Below the pieces are notes generated by a model, which was given only the letters and a program-made list of their open reading frames with translations, was not told the DNA's origin and did not search any database. From FEN-299 sp963717945 (lineage in GTDB: Bacteria; Acidobacteriota; Vicinamibacteria; Vicinamibacterales; Fen-181), in assembly GCA_963717945.1 (NCBI GenBank), contig CAVQXT010000001.1:434001-498000 (forward strand): a stretch of 64,000 nt of DNA, in the 5' to 3' direction. Below, one piece after another: positions 10,390-20,534 of this stretch (within the stretch, counting starts at the first letter, position 1; the number at the start of each line of letters is the position of its first letter). The translations under genes were made by a program, and so were the position numbers.

Positions 10390-11307
10390 ATGGTCACGAC
10401 GCTCGACTTGAGGTTTCAGGGGCGGACGGGGGTCGTCGCGGCCGGTCTCGTCGAGGGCCGCGACGGGCTGGTGCTCGTCGATCCCGGCCCTGCCTCCTGC
10501 CTCGACACGCTGCGGGCCGAGCTGGCCGCCCGCGGCCGCCGGCTCGACGAGGTGGCGGCCGTGCTGGTGACGCACATCCACCTCGATCATTCCGGCGGCG
10601 TCGGCGTGATCGTCCGGTCCAACCCGCGCGTGCAGGTGTACGTGCACCGCCGAGGCGCGCCGCACGTCGTCGATCCCTCGAAGCTGGTGTCGAGCGCGAC
10701 CCGGCTCTACGGCGACGCGATGGACCGGCTGTGGGGAGAAGTGGCGCCCGTGCCGCCGGGCAACGTCCACCCGCTCGACGGCGGAGAGACGCTGCGCCCC
10801 GGCGGGCTCGAGGTCCGCGTGGCCGAGACGCTGGGGCACGCGTCGCACCACGTGAGCTACCTGGACCTCGGGAGCGGCACGGCGTTTGTCGGCGACACGG
10901 GCGGCATCCGGATCGGCGCGCCCCTGCTCGTCATCCCGCCGACGCCGCCGCCGGACATCGATCTCGAGGCCTGGGCGGTGAGCCTCAACCGCATCCGCGC
11001 GTGGGCGCCCGAGGCGCTGTTCCTCACGCACTTCGGCCGCTTCGAGCGTCCGCTCGACCACCTGGCCGACCTCGAGCGGCACCTGTCCCTGATGGCCGGC
11101 TGGGTGCGGGGGCTGCTGGCGGACCCGTCGCTCGACGACGCGCAGCGGATGGCGCGGTTCAGCGAGCGCCTCGAGGCGCTCTTCGCCGAGCGCCTGCCTG
11201 ATGAGGAGTGGGTGCAGCGGTACACGACGGCGGTACCGGTGGACCACTGCTGGCAGGGACTGGCGCGGTACTGGGTGAAACGTCAGGCCCGGTCGAACGC
11301 CCCGTAG
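10390..11307 (+). CDS. MBL-fold metallo-hydrolase
   Basis: Zinc-dependent hydrolase of the metallo-beta-lactamase fold, 305 residues. The metal site is visible as THIHLDHSGG (HxHxDH), a further histidine in LGHASHHVSY and the bridging aspartate in FVGDTGG. No signal peptide, so cytoplasmic. GGAGAG (10378-10383) lies six bases before the ATG, overlapping the end of emrB, so it may be read with the pump genes. Its 3' end overlaps the aspartokinase gene on the other strand by 25 bases. A glyoxalase II-like, lactonase-like or beta-lactamase-like role cannot be separated here. Confidence 0.85.
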   Translation: MVTTLDLRFQGRTGVVAAGLVEGRDGLVLVDPGPASCLDTLRAELAARGRRLDEVAAVLVTHIHLDHSGGVGVIVRSNPRVQVYVHRRGAPHVVDPSKLVSSATRLYGDAMDRLWGEVAPVPPGNVHPLDGGETLRPGGLEVRVAETLGHASHHVSYLDLGSGTAFVGDTGGIRIGAPLLVIPPTPPPDIDLEAWAVSLNRIRAWAPEALFLTHFGRFERPLDHLADLERHLSLMAGWVRGLLADPSLDDAQRMARFSERLEALFAERLPDEEWVQRYTTAVPVDHCWQGLARYWVKRQARSNAP

Positions 11308-12470
11308 GCCAGCGCCGTCGCGAGGGCCCGCGTCTCTTCGGGGATGACATACGTGGCGCGGCGGCCGGTCAGCTCGCAGGCGAGCGGCGTGATCGCGTGC
11401 TCGCCAAAGCGCGCCATCACGCGCGGGTGGTTCGCGTCGAGCGCCGCCGCGTCGCCGATGACCGACAGCCAGCAGCACCGTCCGACCGCGCGGAGCGGCC
11501 GTGCCGCCGTCTCCGACAACGCTTCCCGCATGTCCGAGGCCTTGTCGTCGGCGGCGCCGACCACCAGCCCCGTTCCGCCGCCGTCCTCGAGGCTCATCAC
11601 GAGCCGCCCTTGCTCCCAGCTCGCCCGCGTCGGAAGATCGACGGCGCCAGCCGGCAGCAAGACCGTCTCCATGGGCGGCAGCGCCGCCAGCCCGACCAGC
11701 GGCTCCTCGTCCTCGACCGCGTCGACCAGCGTTCCCGGTGCCTCTGAAAATGTCGAGCGCACGACGACCGGCGTGCGGCTCGCCCACGCCGTCGCAAGGG
11801 CCCGCGGGTGGACGACGCCGGCGCCGAACCGCGCGAGCTCGTGCATCGCGGCGTAGCTGACGCGGGAGAGGACGCGCGCGCCGGGGACGATCCGCGGGTC
11901 GACGACGGCCACGCCGTCCACGTCGGTGAAGATGTCCACGCGCTGCGCCCCGAGCGCGGCGCCGAGCGCGACGCCCGTGGTATCGCTCCCGCCCCGCCCG
12001 AGCGTCGTGAAGTCGAGCGTGGCCGGCGCCACGCCCTGCCCGCCCGTGACGACGGGCACCTGGCCGGACGCCATGAGCGACACGAGGCGCGAGGTGTCGA
12101 TCTCGGTGATGCTGGCTTCGACGTGCAGACCGTCGGTGAAGATGCGCGCCTGGGCCGACGTCATGCCGACGGCGGGAATGCCGGCGCGCCTGAGCGCCTG
12201 CGACACCACTGCCACGGCGATCGCCTCGCCGCAGGTGAACATCAGGTCGTAGTCGGCCGGCGCGACCGGGCCGCCGTCCGCGCGCAGCAGGTCGAGCAGC
12301 GTGTCGGTGGCGTACGGCTCGCCTCGGCGCCCCATCGCCGACACGACGACCGCGATCGCGAACCCCTCGGCGCGGGAGCGGCGCACCTTCTCGACCACCA
12401 GCGCCCGCCGCTCGGGGGTGGCGACCGACGTGCCGCCGAACTTCTGGACCAGGACGCGCGCGCGGCTCAC
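11283..12470 (-). CDS. lysC: Aspartate kinase
   Basis: Phosphorylates aspartate, the first step to lysine, threonine and methionine. The product has 395 residues. It has the N-terminal kinase signature VLVQKFGGTSV, a TLGRGGSDTTGVALGAAL motif that holds the aspartate and nucleotide, and DIFTDVDGVAVVDPRIV. The C-terminal third (from about residue 265) is the regulatory ACT region and is less clearly conserved. The GTG start shares four bases (GTGA) with the stop of the asd gene upstream, so the two are translationally coupled. Monofunctional: no homoserine dehydrogenase domain is attached. Confidence 0.93.
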   Translation of the reverse strand: MSRARVLVQKFGGTSVATPERRALVVEKVRRSRAEGFAIAVVVSAMGRRGEPYATDTLLDLLRADGGPVAPADYDLMFTCGEAIAVAVVSQALRRAGIPAVGMTSAQARIFTDGLHVEASITEIDTSRLVSLMASGQVPVVTGGQGVAPATLDFTTLGRGGSDTTGVALGAALGAQRVDIFTDVDGVAVVDPRIVPGARVLSRVSYAAMHELARFGAGVVHPRALATAWASRTPVVVRSTFSEAPGTLVDAVEDEEPLVGLAALPPMETVLLPAGAVDLPTRASWEQGRLVMSLEDGGGTGLVVGAADDKASDMREALSETAARPLRAVGRCCWLSVIGDAAALDANHPRVMARFGEHAITPLACELTGRRATYVIPEETRALATALAYGAFDRA

Positions 12471-13498
12471 GGCACCCGCACCCAGTGGTTCGTCACCAGC
12501 TGCTCCGCGATCTGCACGGCGTTGAGGGCCGCGCCCTTCCGGACGTTGTCGGCCACGATCCAGAGATTGAGCCCGCGCTCGATGGAGTTGTCCTCCCGGA
12601 TCCGCCCGACAAACACGTCGTCGGTGTGCGCCGCCGGCGCGGGCATCGGGTACGCGCGGCTCGACGGGTCGTCCACCACCGTGACGCCGGGAGCCGCGGC
12701 CAGGATCGCCCGGGCCTGGTCGGCGGTGATCTTCCGCTCGGTCTCGACGTTCACCGATTCGGCGTGCCCGATGAGGACCGGGACGCGGACCGTGGTGGCC
12801 GTCACGCGGATCCCGGGGTCGCCCATGATCTTCACCGTCTCGTGGACCATCTTCCATTCTTCCTTGGTGTAACCGCCTTCCTGGAAGACGTCGATCTGCG
12901 GGATCAGGTTGAAGGCGAGCTGATGCTGGAACGTGCGCGGTGCGCCGCACGCGCCGTGCTCCAGGATCTCGCGCGCCTGCCGCATCAGCTCGTCCACACC
13001 GTTCTTGCCCGCGCCGGCCGCCGCCTGATAGGTGGACACCACCACGCGCGTGATCCGCGCCCGGTCGTGGAGCGGCTTGAGCACCACCACCATCTGGATG
13101 GTCGAACAATTCGGGTTGGCGATGATCCCCCGGTGCCAGGCGAGGTCGTGCGGGTTCACCTCGGGCACCACCAGCGGGCAGGCCGGGTCCATGCGCCAGG
13201 CCGAGCTGTTGTCGATGACGACCGCGCCCTGGCGGACCGCCTGGGGCGCGAGGGCGAGGCTCGCCTCGCCGCCGGCCGAGAAGAGGGCGATGTCGACGCC
13301 CTTGAAGTTGGCCTCGGTCGCCTCGAGGCAGCGGTACTCCCGGCCGGCGAACCTCACCGGCGTGCCCGCGACCTCCGCCACGTCGAGCGGCCGCAGTTCG
13401 CTCACCGGGAAGCGGCGCTGCTCGAGCGTCCTGATCATCTCGGTGCCGACCATGCCGGCCGCACCAACGACGGCCACGTTCCAGGCCTTCTTGGTCAC
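12467..13498 (-). CDS. asd: Aspartate-semialdehyde dehydrogenase
   Basis: Reduces aspartyl phosphate to the semialdehyde with NADPH, the step after the kinase encoded next to it. The 343-residue product begins with the Rossmann motif VAVVGAAGMVGTEMI. It has the catalytic cysteine in IANPNCSTIQMVVVLKPL near residue 133 and the family segment FNLIPQIDVF. Length is normal. Order asd then lysC with a four-base overlap; the kinase product and dehydrogenase substrate are the same molecule, which fits tight coupling. Confidence 0.95.
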   Translation of the reverse strand: MTKKAWNVAVVGAAGMVGTEMIRTLEQRRFPVSELRPLDVAEVAGTPVRFAGREYRCLEATEANFKGVDIALFSAGGEASLALAPQAVRQGAVVIDNSSAWRMDPACPLVVPEVNPHDLAWHRGIIANPNCSTIQMVVVLKPLHDRARITRVVVSTYQAAAGAGKNGVDELMRQAREILEHGACGAPRTFQHQLAFNLIPQIDVFQEGGYTKEEWKMVHETVKIMGDPGIRVTATTVRVPVLIGHAESVNVETERKITADQARAILAAAPGVTVVDDPSSRAYPMPAPAAHTDDVFVGRIREDNSIERGLNLWIVADNVRKGAALNAVQIAEQLVTNHWVRVP

Positions 13499-13573
13499 GA
13501 ACCCACTCCTTCAGCGCGCGGGGGACCGAGGGAGTGGCCATCATAGGTCGCGGGCCGGCGGCAATTCAAATCA

Positions 13574-13694
13574 GGCCTCGGGCTTCGGGCTCCAGGCTAC
13601 AGGCCGGACCACCAGCGTTACGCCGCCCTCAGCCGATCCGGGGAGCGTGACGGTTGTGACGCGGCCCGAAGCCCGAAGCCTGGAGCCCGTAGCC
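13574..13694. repeat. Heptamer repeats of the GCCYNRA family, in inverted arrangement
   Basis: In the 304-base gap between asd and the amidohydrolase gene, heptamers run as GCCCGAA, GCCCGAA, GCCTGGA, GCCCGTA (13664-13691) on the forward strand. About the same set, GCCTGTA, GCCTGGA, GCCCGAA, GCCCGAG, is on the reverse strand (13604-13577). The two blocks can pair as a long imperfect hairpin with a 60-base loop. The rest of the gap shows no gene and no clear promoter. Confidence 0.6.
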
Positions 13695-13802
13695 GGGCGT
13701 CGCCGACGGCCGTCAGGCCGCCGGCGACGCCCTTGACAGCGCGCGGGTTCGGCGTCAGAGTCGCGCGGCAACCAGGCCCCTGGAGGGGTGTGAGGAGGCA
13801 GC

Positions 13803-15182
13803 ATGTTCAGACGCGTGTTCGGTGTCCTGGCACTGGCGGTGTGGTGCGTCGGAATCATCGCGGCGGCGGGGCAGACGCCGGCCGCCCAGGCGGCCAGGCC
13901 GCTGCCCATTACGGTCGTCAAGGCGGGACGCCTCGTCGACCCGGAGACCGGCACGGCCGCGGCGAACCAGGTGATCGTCATCGAGGGCGAGCGGATCAAG
14001 GCCGTCGGGCCGAACCTGGCGATTCCCGCCGGGGCGGCCGTGATCGACCTGTCGAAACTCACCGTCATGCCGGGCCTGGTCGACGCCCACACGCACATGG
14101 GGCTGACCTACAAGGAGCAGCCCGAGAACAACTACTACTACCTCACCTACGTCATGGAGTCCTCGCCGCTGCGGGCCATCCAGGCGGCGTCCAACGCCAT
14201 GCAGCTGCTCAACTCGGGCTTCACGGTGGTCCGGGACGTCGGCAACAACGCGATGTACGTCGATACCGCGCTGCGGCAGGCCATCGAGCAGGGGTGGCTG
14301 CCCGGCCCGACGGTCATCCCGTCCGGGCCGATGATCGGCAGCACCGGCGGACAGTACTGGCCGACGCCCGAAATGTACAAGCAGCACAACATCATGTACC
14401 CGGAGTACATCGACGCGAACAGCCCCGACGAGATCGTGCGCGCCGTGCGCGAGAACATGCTGTTCGGCGCCCGCGTCATCAAGCTCTGCATCGACTGCAA
14501 GCCGTGGGGCTACTCGGTCGACGACATCAAGCTGGCCATCAGCGAAGCGGCCAAGGGCGGGTGCAAGGTCGAGGGGCACGTCCAGACGCCGGAAGGCGCG
14601 CAGCGGGCGATCGACGCCGGGATCTACATCATCGCGCACGGGACGGCGCTGACGCCGGAGCATCACCGCCAGATGGCGGAGAAGGGGATCTTCCTCGCGG
14701 GCACCGACACGCCGTTCACTCCCTACCGCGGCACCGAGCAGGCGTTCAAGGTCACGGTGGCCAAGCTGAAGGACGCCTACGAGAAGAAGGTGCCGTTGAC
14801 CTTCTCGACCGACTTCGACTACTGGAACGACAGGATGAAGGACCCGGCGACGGGCGAGTGGATGTCGCGGGGAGAGCTGACGATCAACTTCCTGCTGACG
14901 TGGAAGGCGGCCGGGATCCCGCCGGCCGACACGCTGCGCGCGATGACGATCAACGGCTACAAGGCGGCGGACATCATCAAGGACCGCGGGCCGATCAAGC
15001 CCGGGTTCTTCGCCGACCTGATCGCGGTGGCGGGCGACCCGCTCGCCGACGTGGACGCGCTGCGCCACGTGCAGTTCGTGATGAAGAACGGGACCGTCTT
15101 CAAGAAGGACGGGGTCATGGTCCCGGAGCAGTTCTTCCACCCGGGGCCCGTGCGCACGCCGAACGGACGCTGGACGCGGTAG
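13803..15182 (+). CDS. Exported metal-dependent amidohydrolase
   Basis: Amidohydrolase-superfamily enzyme of the imidazolonepropionase-like or prolidase-like group, 459 residues. A signal peptide (MFRRVFGVLALAVWCVGIIA, then AAGQ) sends it to the periplasm or beyond. Metal ligands are visible as DAHTHMG (HxH), a candidate carboxylated lysine in RVIKLCIDC, histidines in VEGHVQ and IAHGT, and the aspartate of AGTDTPF. The C-terminal small beta domain ends with KPGFFADLIAVAGDP. GAGG lies just upstream of the ATG. Related enzymes cleave Xaa-Pro dipeptides, N-acyl amino acids or toxin amides, so the substrate is open. Confidence 0.87.
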   Translation: MFRRVFGVLALAVWCVGIIAAAGQTPAAQAARPLPITVVKAGRLVDPETGTAAANQVIVIEGERIKAVGPNLAIPAGAAVIDLSKLTVMPGLVDAHTHMGLTYKEQPENNYYYLTYVMESSPLRAIQAASNAMQLLNSGFTVVRDVGNNAMYVDTALRQAIEQGWLPGPTVIPSGPMIGSTGGQYWPTPEMYKQHNIMYPEYIDANSPDEIVRAVRENMLFGARVIKLCIDCKPWGYSVDDIKLAISEAAKGGCKVEGHVQTPEGAQRAIDAGIYIIAHGTALTPEHHRQMAEKGIFLAGTDTPFTPYRGTEQAFKVTVAKLKDAYEKKVPLTFSTDFDYWNDRMKDPATGEWMSRGELTINFLLTWKAAGIPPADTLRAMTINGYKAADIIKDRGPIKPGFFADLIAVAGDPLADVDALRHVQFVMKNGTVFKKDGVMVPEQFFHPGPVRTPNGRWTR

Positions 15183-15200
15183 GACGGGGCGGGCACGGAA

Positions 15201-15425
15201 CTAGACGACCTGGAGGGCCTCGAACTCCGGGATCTCTTCCTTGAGGGCCATTTCGACGCCCATGAAGAGCGTCATCTGGGCGCTCGGGCAGCCCACGCAG
15301 TTGCCGGTCAGCCGGACGGTGGCCGAATTGTCGACGACGTCCAGCAGCTCGATGTCGCCGCCGTCGCTCTGGATGAGCGGCCGGATGCGGTCGATCACCG
15401 CCTGCACGCGCTCACGCGAAACCAT
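15201..15425 (-). CDS. NifU-like Fe-S scaffold (Nfu domain only)
   Basis: A 74-residue protein consisting of just the NifU C-terminal (Nfu) domain, which carries or transfers a 4Fe-4S cluster. The sequence has IQSDGGDIELLDV and the cluster-binding CVGC in GNCVGCPSAQMTL. No A-type domain is fused, unlike E. coli NfuA. A TATACT -10 match on this strand lies at 15517-15512, about 90 bases before the start. The gene stands alone between a convergent amidohydrolase and a divergent sigma-54 activator. It may supply the many Fe-S proteins encoded here, such as NifJ and the radical SAM enzymes (inference). Confidence 0.92.
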   Translation of the reverse strand: MVSRERVQAVIDRIRPLIQSDGGDIELLDVVDNSATVRLTGNCVGCPSAQMTLFMGVEMALKEEIPEFEALQVV

Positions 15426-15566
15426 GGATGCTCCCTTGCCCGGCCGGTCGGCCAGAGACGCCGGCCGGCCGCGCGGCTGAGCCGAGCGCCGCGGCCCTCG
15501 CCATCATTAGCAGTATACCGCGCGGTTTTGCGACATCTGATAGAATTGTCCCAGGCTCCACCCTCA

Positions 15567-16574
15567 ATGTCGAATGCCGCCTTTACCATAGACTCGGTCG
15601 TCGTCGGTCGTAGCGCACGCATGCGCGCGGTCTTCGACTTCGTCAAGGTGATCGCCGACAGCGACAGCAGCGTGCTGGTCACCGGCGAGACGGGTACGGG
15701 CAAGGAGCTGGTCGCCAACCTCATCCACCAGTCCAGCGGGCGGCGGAGCAAGCCGTTTGTCGCCGTGAGCTGCGCGATCCTCTCCGAGACGCTGATCGAG
15801 TCCGAGCTGTTCGGCCACGAGCGCGGCGCGTTCACCGGCGCGATCAAGGACCGGCCGGGGCGGTTCGAGCTCGCGCAGGGGGGGACGATCTTCCTCGACG
15901 ACATCGACGACGTGCCGCTGAGCATGCAGGTGAAGCTGCTCCGGGTGCTCCAGAACCGCGTCGTCGAGCGGCTCGGCGGGACGCGGCAGATCCCGGTCGA
16001 CGTCCGGGTCATCACCGGCAGCAAGCGGGATCTGCGCGCGCTGACCGCCGACGGGAAGTTCCGCGAGGACCTCTTCTACCGGCTCAACGTCATCCCGGTG
16101 AACCTGCCGCCGCTGCGCGACCGGCGCGAGGACATCCCGATCCTGGTGGACCACTTCATCAAACGGTACTTCCGGGCGCGGGGCGAGGAGGTCCGGGAGG
16201 TGTCCAACGCCGTGCTCCAGGCGTTCATGCGCTACCCGTGGCCGGGCAACGTGCGCGAGCTCGAGAACGCGTGCGAGCGGATCGCGCAGACCTGCACGTG
16301 CGACACGGTGCGCCTCGGGTGCGTGCCGGTGAGCGTGCTGTTCCACAAGTACGCCGAAGACCAGCAGCCGATCGTGGAGACGCAGGCCCACCCGTCGGCC
16401 GTGTCGCTCGAAGATCGGCTCCAGGATCTCGAGACCAACCTGATCAAGTGGGCCCTGCGGGTGAGCAACGGGAACAAGTCCAAGGCCGCCGACATGCTGA
16501 AGATCAAGCGGTCGACGCTCGGCGACCGGATCAAGAAGCTCGGCTTGAGCCACCTCGAGGCGAGCGAGAACTGA
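15567..16574 (+). CDS. Sigma-54-dependent activator without receiver domain
   Basis: Bacterial enhancer-binding protein, 335 residues. It has an almost bare AAA+ domain with Walker A GETGTGKE, the sigma-54-contacting GAFTGA loop, Walker B GGTIFLDDIDDV and the LPPLRDRREDIPIL sensor region. A C-terminal Fis-type helix-turn-helix (NKSKAADMLKIKRSTLGDRI) follows. The N terminus has only about 30 residues before the AAA+ core, so there is no phosphorylation or GAF input, as in PspF. Control must come from a partner protein or from expression level. The ATG is the first in-frame ATG; an upstream TTG (15528) is less likely. The 3' end overlaps the convergent tetR gene by 44 bases. Confidence 0.9.
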   Translation: MSNAAFTIDSVVVGRSARMRAVFDFVKVIADSDSSVLVTGETGTGKELVANLIHQSSGRRSKPFVAVSCAILSETLIESELFGHERGAFTGAIKDRPGRFELAQGGTIFLDDIDDVPLSMQVKLLRVLQNRVVERLGGTRQIPVDVRVITGSKRDLRALTADGKFREDLFYRLNVIPVNLPPLRDRREDIPILVDHFIKRYFRARGEEVREVSNAVLQAFMRYPWPGNVRELENACERIAQTCTCDTVRLGCVPVSVLFHKYAEDQQPIVETQAHPSAVSLEDRLQDLETNLIKWALRVSNGNKSKAADMLKIKRSTLGDRIKKLGLSHLEASEN

Positions 16575-17184
16575 GCGCGGCGACGCCCTCCCCGGGCGGC
16601 CCGGTCAGCAGCAGCGCTCGCAGCCCTTCCACGAACAACCGATCGCCGTCGGCGTGCCCGCCGTAGAGCTCGAGCAGCGGCACCGCCACCTGGCGCATGA
16701 CCTGGCCGGCGAGCCGCGGGTCGCCGGACCTCAGGATCCCCGCCTCCCGGGCGCGCCCGAACACGCGCAGGACCCCCGCCGTGAAGGCGCGGTGCAGGCG
16801 GCCGAGGTCGCCGATCGGCATGTCCTGCGCCTTGTAGGCGATGCGCAGCGCGTCGGGGTAGGCGTGCCAGAGGTCGAGGTAGAGGCGCAGCAGCCGCTCG
16901 ACGCCGTCTTCGGCGGTCGTCCGGCCGAGCGCGCGCGTCCTGCGAATCGCGGCGCGCAGCACCGGCTCCACGATCGCGCAGAGCAGGTCGTCCTTGGTGC
17001 GGAAGTGGCTGTAGAGCGTGCCCCGGGCGACGTCGGCGCTCTCGGCGATCTCGTCGAGGCGCACCGCCCCGGGCCCGGCGTCGGCGAACCGCCGGGCGGC
17101 GGTGGCCACGATCCGCTCGCGGGTCAGGGCGCGCCGCCGGGCGACGCGGGGCGCCGGGCGTCCGGCTTGACTTTCTGGATTCAT
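16531..17184 (-). CDS. TetR-family repressor, probable regulator of the divergent MacAB-like exporter
   Basis: 217 residues with an N-terminal TetR helix-turn-helix: RERIVATAARRFADAGPGAV, then ADVARGTLYSHFRTKDDLLCAI. The C-terminal domain is helical, with a low-complexity tail rich in Ser, Gly and Arg. It is divergent from the exporter genes starting at 17258, and a 34-bp palindrome (17197-17230) lies between them. That is the usual layout for a repressor controlling itself and its target. The tail is encoded opposite the end of the sigma-54 activator gene. Confidence 0.9.
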   Translation of the reverse strand: MNPESQAGRPAPRVARRRALTRERIVATAARRFADAGPGAVRLDEIAESADVARGTLYSHFRTKDDLLCAIVEPVLRAAIRRTRALGRTTAEDGVERLLRLYLDLWHAYPDALRIAYKAQDMPIGDLGRLHRAFTAGVLRVFGRAREAGILRSGDPRLAGQVMRQVAVPLLELYGGHADGDRLFVEGLRALLLTGPPGEGVAALSSRSPRGGSSRAS

Positions 17185-17196
17185 AGATTCACAATT

Positions 17197-17230
17197 GAAC
17201 TCATGCGTTCAATATAGAACGCACCAGTTC
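17197..17230. promoter_or_regulatory. Palindromic operator between tetR and MacA-like gene
   Basis: Arms GAACTCATGCGTTC (17197-17210) and GAACGCACCAGTTC (17217-17230) match in 12 of 14 positions as inverted repeats around the spacer AATATA. Each arm also contains GAAC/GTTC, giving nested half-sites. Position between divergent genes and size fit a TetR-family dimer-of-dimers operator. Confidence 0.75.
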
Positions 17231-17257
17231 ATTCTACCACGGATTCCGGAGGGCGCG

Positions 17258-18472
17258 GTGACGAGGACGACGATCGGGCTGGTGTCGGCCGGCGTGGTCG
17301 TGGCGGCCGCCGCGGCGGTGTTCGGCCTCGCCGGCGCCGGCCGGCCCGCCCGCCTCGCGGTCGCGCGCGCCGCGCGCCGCCCCTTGACGCAGACGCTCGT
17401 CGTCAGCGGCCGGGTCATGCCGCCGGTGCGGGTCGCCCTGGGCGTCGTCGTCACCGGCACGGTCCGGCGCCGCCTGGTGGAGGTCGGCCAGCGCGTGCGC
17501 GACGGGGAGCCGCTGCTCCTGCTCGACGACGCGGAGGCGCGGGCGTCGGCGGCCGAGGCGGCCGCGGCCGCGCGGCAGGCGGCCGTCCGCCTGGACCAGC
17601 TGCGCGGCGTCACCGTCCCGCTGGCCGCGGAGACGCTCGCGCAGGCGCGCCTGACCTACGACCGAGCCGACCGCGAGCGGCAGCGCACCGAGAAGCTGGC
17701 CGCCGACGGCCTCGTCACCGACACGGCGCTCGACGACGCGAGGAAGGCCGCCGCGCTGGCGCACAGCCAGCTCGAGGCCGCACGAGTCCAGCAGGTCTCC
17801 GCCGGCGCCGGCGGCGTCGAGGAGCGCGCCGCGCTGGCGGCGCTCGAACAGGCGACGGCGGCGCGGGCGGCGGCCGAGGCCCGGCTGGCGCTGCTGGTCG
17901 TTCGGGCCAGGGGCAACGGCGTGATCATCGGCCGCGACGTCGAGGCGGGCGATGTCGTCCAGCCGGGCCGGGCGCTCCTCGTCCTCGCCGTCGACGGCCC
18001 GACGCTGCTCACGATGGACCCGGACGAGCGCAACCTCGCCGCGATCTGGACGGGGCAGGAGGCGACGGCGTCGGCCGACGCCTACCCGGGCCAGACGTTC
18101 AGGGCCCGCGTCAGCTTCATCGGCGCGGCGGTGGATCCTCAGCGGGGGACCGTGGAAGTGCGGCTCTCGGTGCCCGACCCGCCGCCGACGCTCCGGCCGG
18201 ACATGACCGTGTCGATCGAGCTCGAGGCCGGGCGGCGCAACGAGGCGCTGGCCGTGCCGGCCGAGTGCGTGCGGGACATCACCGGGCAGGCCCCGTGGAT
18301 GCTCGTCGTGCGCGACGGGACCGTGGAACGCCGGGCGGTGCGCACGGGTCTGCGCGGCGACGCCTACATCGAGATCGCGAGCGGCGCCCGCGAGGGCGAC
18401 CTGGTCGTGCCGTCCTCGGCCGGCAGCCCGGCGCCGGGCACGCGCGTCACCCCCGTCGCCGGAGGGAGGTGA
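17258..18472 (+). CDS. MacA-like periplasmic adaptor (HlyD/RND adaptor fold)
   Basis: Adaptor subunit of a MacAB-type ABC exporter, 404 residues. It has an N-terminal membrane anchor (TIGLVSAGVVVAAAAAVFGL), then a lipoyl half (VVVTGTVRRRLVEVGQRV), an alpha-helical hairpin (about 90-205), the second lipoyl half (VIIGRDVEAGDVVQPGRALL) and a beta-barrel with membrane-proximal domain to the end. The GTG at 17258 is chosen because GGAGGG lies four bases upstream. An upstream in-frame ATG (17195) would place the coding start inside the operator. The permease and ATPase genes follow directly. Confidence 0.85.
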   Translation: MTRTTIGLVSAGVVVAAAAAVFGLAGAGRPARLAVARAARRPLTQTLVVSGRVMPPVRVALGVVVTGTVRRRLVEVGQRVRDGEPLLLLDDAEARASAAEAAAAARQAAVRLDQLRGVTVPLAAETLAQARLTYDRADRERQRTEKLAADGLVTDTALDDARKAAALAHSQLEAARVQQVSAGAGGVEERAALAALEQATAARAAAEARLALLVVRARGNGVIIGRDVEAGDVVQPGRALLVLAVDGPTLLTMDPDERNLAAIWTGQEATASADAYPGQTFRARVSFIGAAVDPQRGTVEVRLSVPDPPPTLRPDMTVSIELEAGRRNEALAVPAECVRDITGQAPWMLVVRDGTVERRAVRTGLRGDAYIEIASGAREGDLVVPSSAGSPAPGTRVTPVAGGR

Positions 18473-18474
18473 AG

Positions 18475-19687
18475 GTGCCCTTCGAGTGGATGGTGGCCCT
18501 GCGGTACCTGCGCGAGGGACGGGCGCAGTCGCTGTTGATCCTGGCGGGCGTCGCCGTGGGGGTGGGCGTCATCGTCTTCCTGTCCGCGCTCATCGGAGGC
18601 CTGCAGGACGGCCTGATCCAGCGCACGCTCGGCACGCAGGCCCACATCGTTCTCCGGCGGCCGGACGAGATGCCGAGGCCGCTCCTCGACCGGGACGGGG
18701 GAGCCGGGATCACGGCCCGCGTCGAGCGCCCGGCCCAGCGCCTGCGGTCGGTCCTGCAGTGGGCGCAGGTTCTGGACACGGTCGGCCGGGTGCCGGGCGT
18801 GACGGCCGTGACGCCGACGGTGACCGGCGCGGCGTTCGCGCGGCAGGGCACGGCCAACCGCGCGGTGCTGCTGCGGGGCGTGGAGCCGGACTCGTTCCGG
18901 CGCATCATCGACGTCGGCGCGCGGATCGTCGCGGGGCGGTTCGAGGTGACGGCGGCCGACGCCGTCATCGGCGTCGAGCTGGCCAGCGCCCTCGGCCTGT
19001 CGGTGGGCGACAAGCTCCGCCTGGTCGCGCCCGACGACCGGAGCGCCGTCGTCACGGTCCGAGGCATCTTCGACATCGGCAACAAGGACGCCAACGAGCG
19101 CTGGGTGTTCGTGTCGCTCCGGGCGGCCCAGACCCTGCTCGACCTGGCCGGCGGCGTGTCGACGATCGAGGTGCGCGTGGCCGACATCTTCTCGGCCGAG
19201 CCGGTGGCCGTGCAGCTCACCGCGCTGACGGGGCTGCAGGCCGACAGCTGGATGAGGACCAACACGCAGTTGCTCGTCGGCCTGCGGTCGCAGGGCCAGT
19301 CGAGCGTCTTGATCCAGGTGTTCGTCATCATCGCCGTCGCGCTCGGCATCGCGAGCGTCCTGGTCGTGTCGGTCGTGCAGAAGTCGCGCGAGATCGGGAT
19401 CCTGAAGGCGATGGGGACGCCCACGCGGCGGATCATCCGCGTCTTCCTCATCGAGGGGGCGCTCGTGGGCCTGAGCGGGTCGGTCGTCGGCATCGCGCTC
19501 GGCGCCGGTCTCGCGCTGTTCTTCGCCGGCCTCGCGACCAACCCGGACGGGTCGCCGACGTTCCCGGTCAACCTGACCCTCGCGCTGTTCGTGCGCTCGG
19601 CCTGCATCGCCACCGCGACCGGCATCATCGCCGCGGCGGCGCCGGCCCACCGGGCCGCGCTCCTCGACCCGGTGGAGGTGATCCGGT

Positions 19688-19695
<8 letters not shown>
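18475..19695 (+). CDS. MacB/LolC-like ABC transporter permease (FtsX domain)
   Basis: Inner-membrane permease of 406 residues with four helices. The first helix is near the N terminus (LLILAGVAVGVGVIVFLSAL), then comes a large periplasmic MacB-PCD domain (about 45-270). Three C-terminal helices form the FtsX domain, with the coupling-helix sequence KSREIGILKAMGTPTRRI between the first and second of them. The GTG at 18475 follows the run GGAGGGAGG; a GTG six bases earlier is also possible. The ATPase is a separate gene, unlike E. coli MacB, so the unit resembles LolCDE or DevBCA layouts. Confidence 0.88.
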
Positions 19696-20485
<790 letters not shown>

Positions 20486-20534
20486 CATTCGTTGACCCTT
20501 TCGGTTTGGCATCGCCGTTGCTCCAACCCGATTC

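Noticed and set aside
7408..11787. A 1,459-codon open frame on the reverse strand
   Set aside because: It lies opposite the TolC, EmrA, EmrB and MBL genes, has no domain sense and reflects high GC, which removes stop codons from other frames.
18265..18474. Longer N terminus for the MacB-like permease
   Set aside because: The upstream open frame overlaps the adaptor gene by some 200 bases, while a good ribosome-binding site precedes GTG 18475.
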